DNA from: Cinclus cinclus
Taxonomy: Eukaryota > Chordata > Aves > Passeriformes > Cinclidae
Reading direction: 5' to 3'
DNA length: 64,000 nt
NCBI RefSeq assembly: GCF_963662255.1
Contig: NC_085046.1
Coordinates: 46,391,797-46,455,796 of the forward strand
The notes under the pieces are model-generated. The model did no database searches. It saw only the letters and a program-made list of their open reading frames with translations, and was not told where the DNA came from. The position numbers and the translations under genes are program-made. Below are positions 63,273-64,000 of the stretch, in pieces; the stretch's first letter is position 1; each line of letters opens with the position of its first letter.

Positions 63273-63577
63273 TCACAAAATCACAGAGTAGTTTGGGTTG
63301 GAAGGGATCACAAAGATCATCTGGTTCCAGGCCCCTTGCCAGTGGCAGGGATATAATGCAGTAGGACCAGGCTGCTCAGAACCCCATCAAGCCTGGCCTT
63401 GAACAGTACTCAGGATGTGGCATCCCCAGCTTTCCAGTACCTTGCCACCTTCACAGTAAAGATTTTCTTTGTGTATTTAATCTAAACCTACTCTCTTTTA
63501 GTTTGAATCCATTTCCCCTTGTCTTGTCCTACATGCCCTTGTAAATTGTCCCTCTCCATCTTACTTGTAGGTTCTGT
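63273..63577 (-). mobile_element. CR1 LINE 3' fragment interrupted by an LTR
   Basis: The plus strand reads GTTTGGGTTGGAAGGGATCA through CTTGTCTTGTCCTACATGCC, the reverse complement of a CR1 3' end. Homology stops in the middle of the conserved CTTGTAGG region at 63577, where the LTR-like sequence begins. It lies just beyond the HERPUD2 CpG island. Confidence 0.9.
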
Positions 63578-64000
63578 TGTAAATGAGAAACAAAAAGTCT
63601 TGATATTTAGCAAAATTTAGACTGCTTTGTTTTATATAGACGGAGCAAGCAGTGCTTTCTGGGGGAACATGAGGGGTCACCGTCTACTTCACGCTCTGTC
63701 GATCCTTGGTTTGTAGCTCCTTTTTATAGCATTGTTTTCCTTGTAGTCTCCAGACAGTTTGTCAAGTAGCCACGTGGTCTTGGTAGATAAGGAACAATAG
63801 ACGTGGGGGGTCTGGTCTTAACAGATAGATTGTGATTGATTACACTAAGGCAGGAAATCTGGTATTGCAAAATCTTTTAGGCTGCAATTTATTATACAAA
63901 GGCAGGAAATCTGATTTTGCAATATCTTTCAGGCCATGGGAAACCCCCATTTTACAAACTGGTATCAAATACAATTTACTAAAAAACCATAATATTCATA
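63578..64000 (-). mobile_element. Partial LTR, truncated by window end
   Basis: CR1 sequence stops abruptly at 63577 and a segment starting TGTAAATGAG follows. Read on the minus strand it has LTR order: two imperfect 36-base direct repeats (63934-63899 and 63882-63847, 32/36 identical) as in a U3 enhancer, then a TATA-like GCTATAAAAAGGAGC (63730-63716), then a leader-like stretch ending CATTTACA. The 5' LTR edge lies beyond the window, so solo LTR and full provirus cannot be told apart. No viral coding sequence is visible. Confidence 0.6.

Overview
The window is vertebrate nuclear DNA, most likely from a bird and probably a songbird. Three CR1 LINE fragments have the usual avian 3' end. There are two solo LTRs of a TGTTGGGGG...CAGGACA type that I associate with songbird introns. 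Interspersed repeats are otherwise sparse, and the one gene found is an ordinary split vertebrate gene. Nothing in the window is prokaryotic, and there is no operon, CRISPR array or plasmid feature.

The only protein-coding gene I can support is HERPUD2 (homocysteine-responsive ER-resident ubiquitin-like domain protein 2), on the minus strand. All eight coding exons can be read between 62631 (ATG) and 42571 (stop). Every intron has GT...AG ends, and the joined frame is 404 codons plus stop, close to the 406 residues of human HERPUD2. It starts in a CpG-island promoter (about 62380-63110) carrying a YY1/ETS-like element and a 12-codon upstream ORF. The 3' UTR runs to a well-formed poly(A) site near 41850; other signals lie near 42340 and 40070.

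Layout: 1-38800 is gene-free (solo LTR at 17520-18224, CR1 at 34078-34655, simple repeats, two pairs of short duplicated sequences). At 38800-39480 there is a CpG island with no recognisable gene, followed at once by an AT-rich block (39481-39640) that looks like a conserved non-coding element, with GATA-like, NKX2-like and nuclear-receptor-like sites. HERPUD2 fills 41850-62930. Its intron 2 holds a CR1 fragment and an antisense solo LTR ending 119 bp from exon 2. At the right edge (63273-64000) a CR1 fragment is interrupted by the start of another LTR that runs out of the window.

In human the 3' side of HERPUD2 faces the cardiac gene TBX20. If that order holds here, the left 40 kb belongs to the TBX20-HERPUD2 interval, and the orphan CpG island plus conserved-looking block is the best candidate for something undescribed. 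I see no new protein system; the long open frames outside HERPUD2 look like chance or repeat-derived frames.
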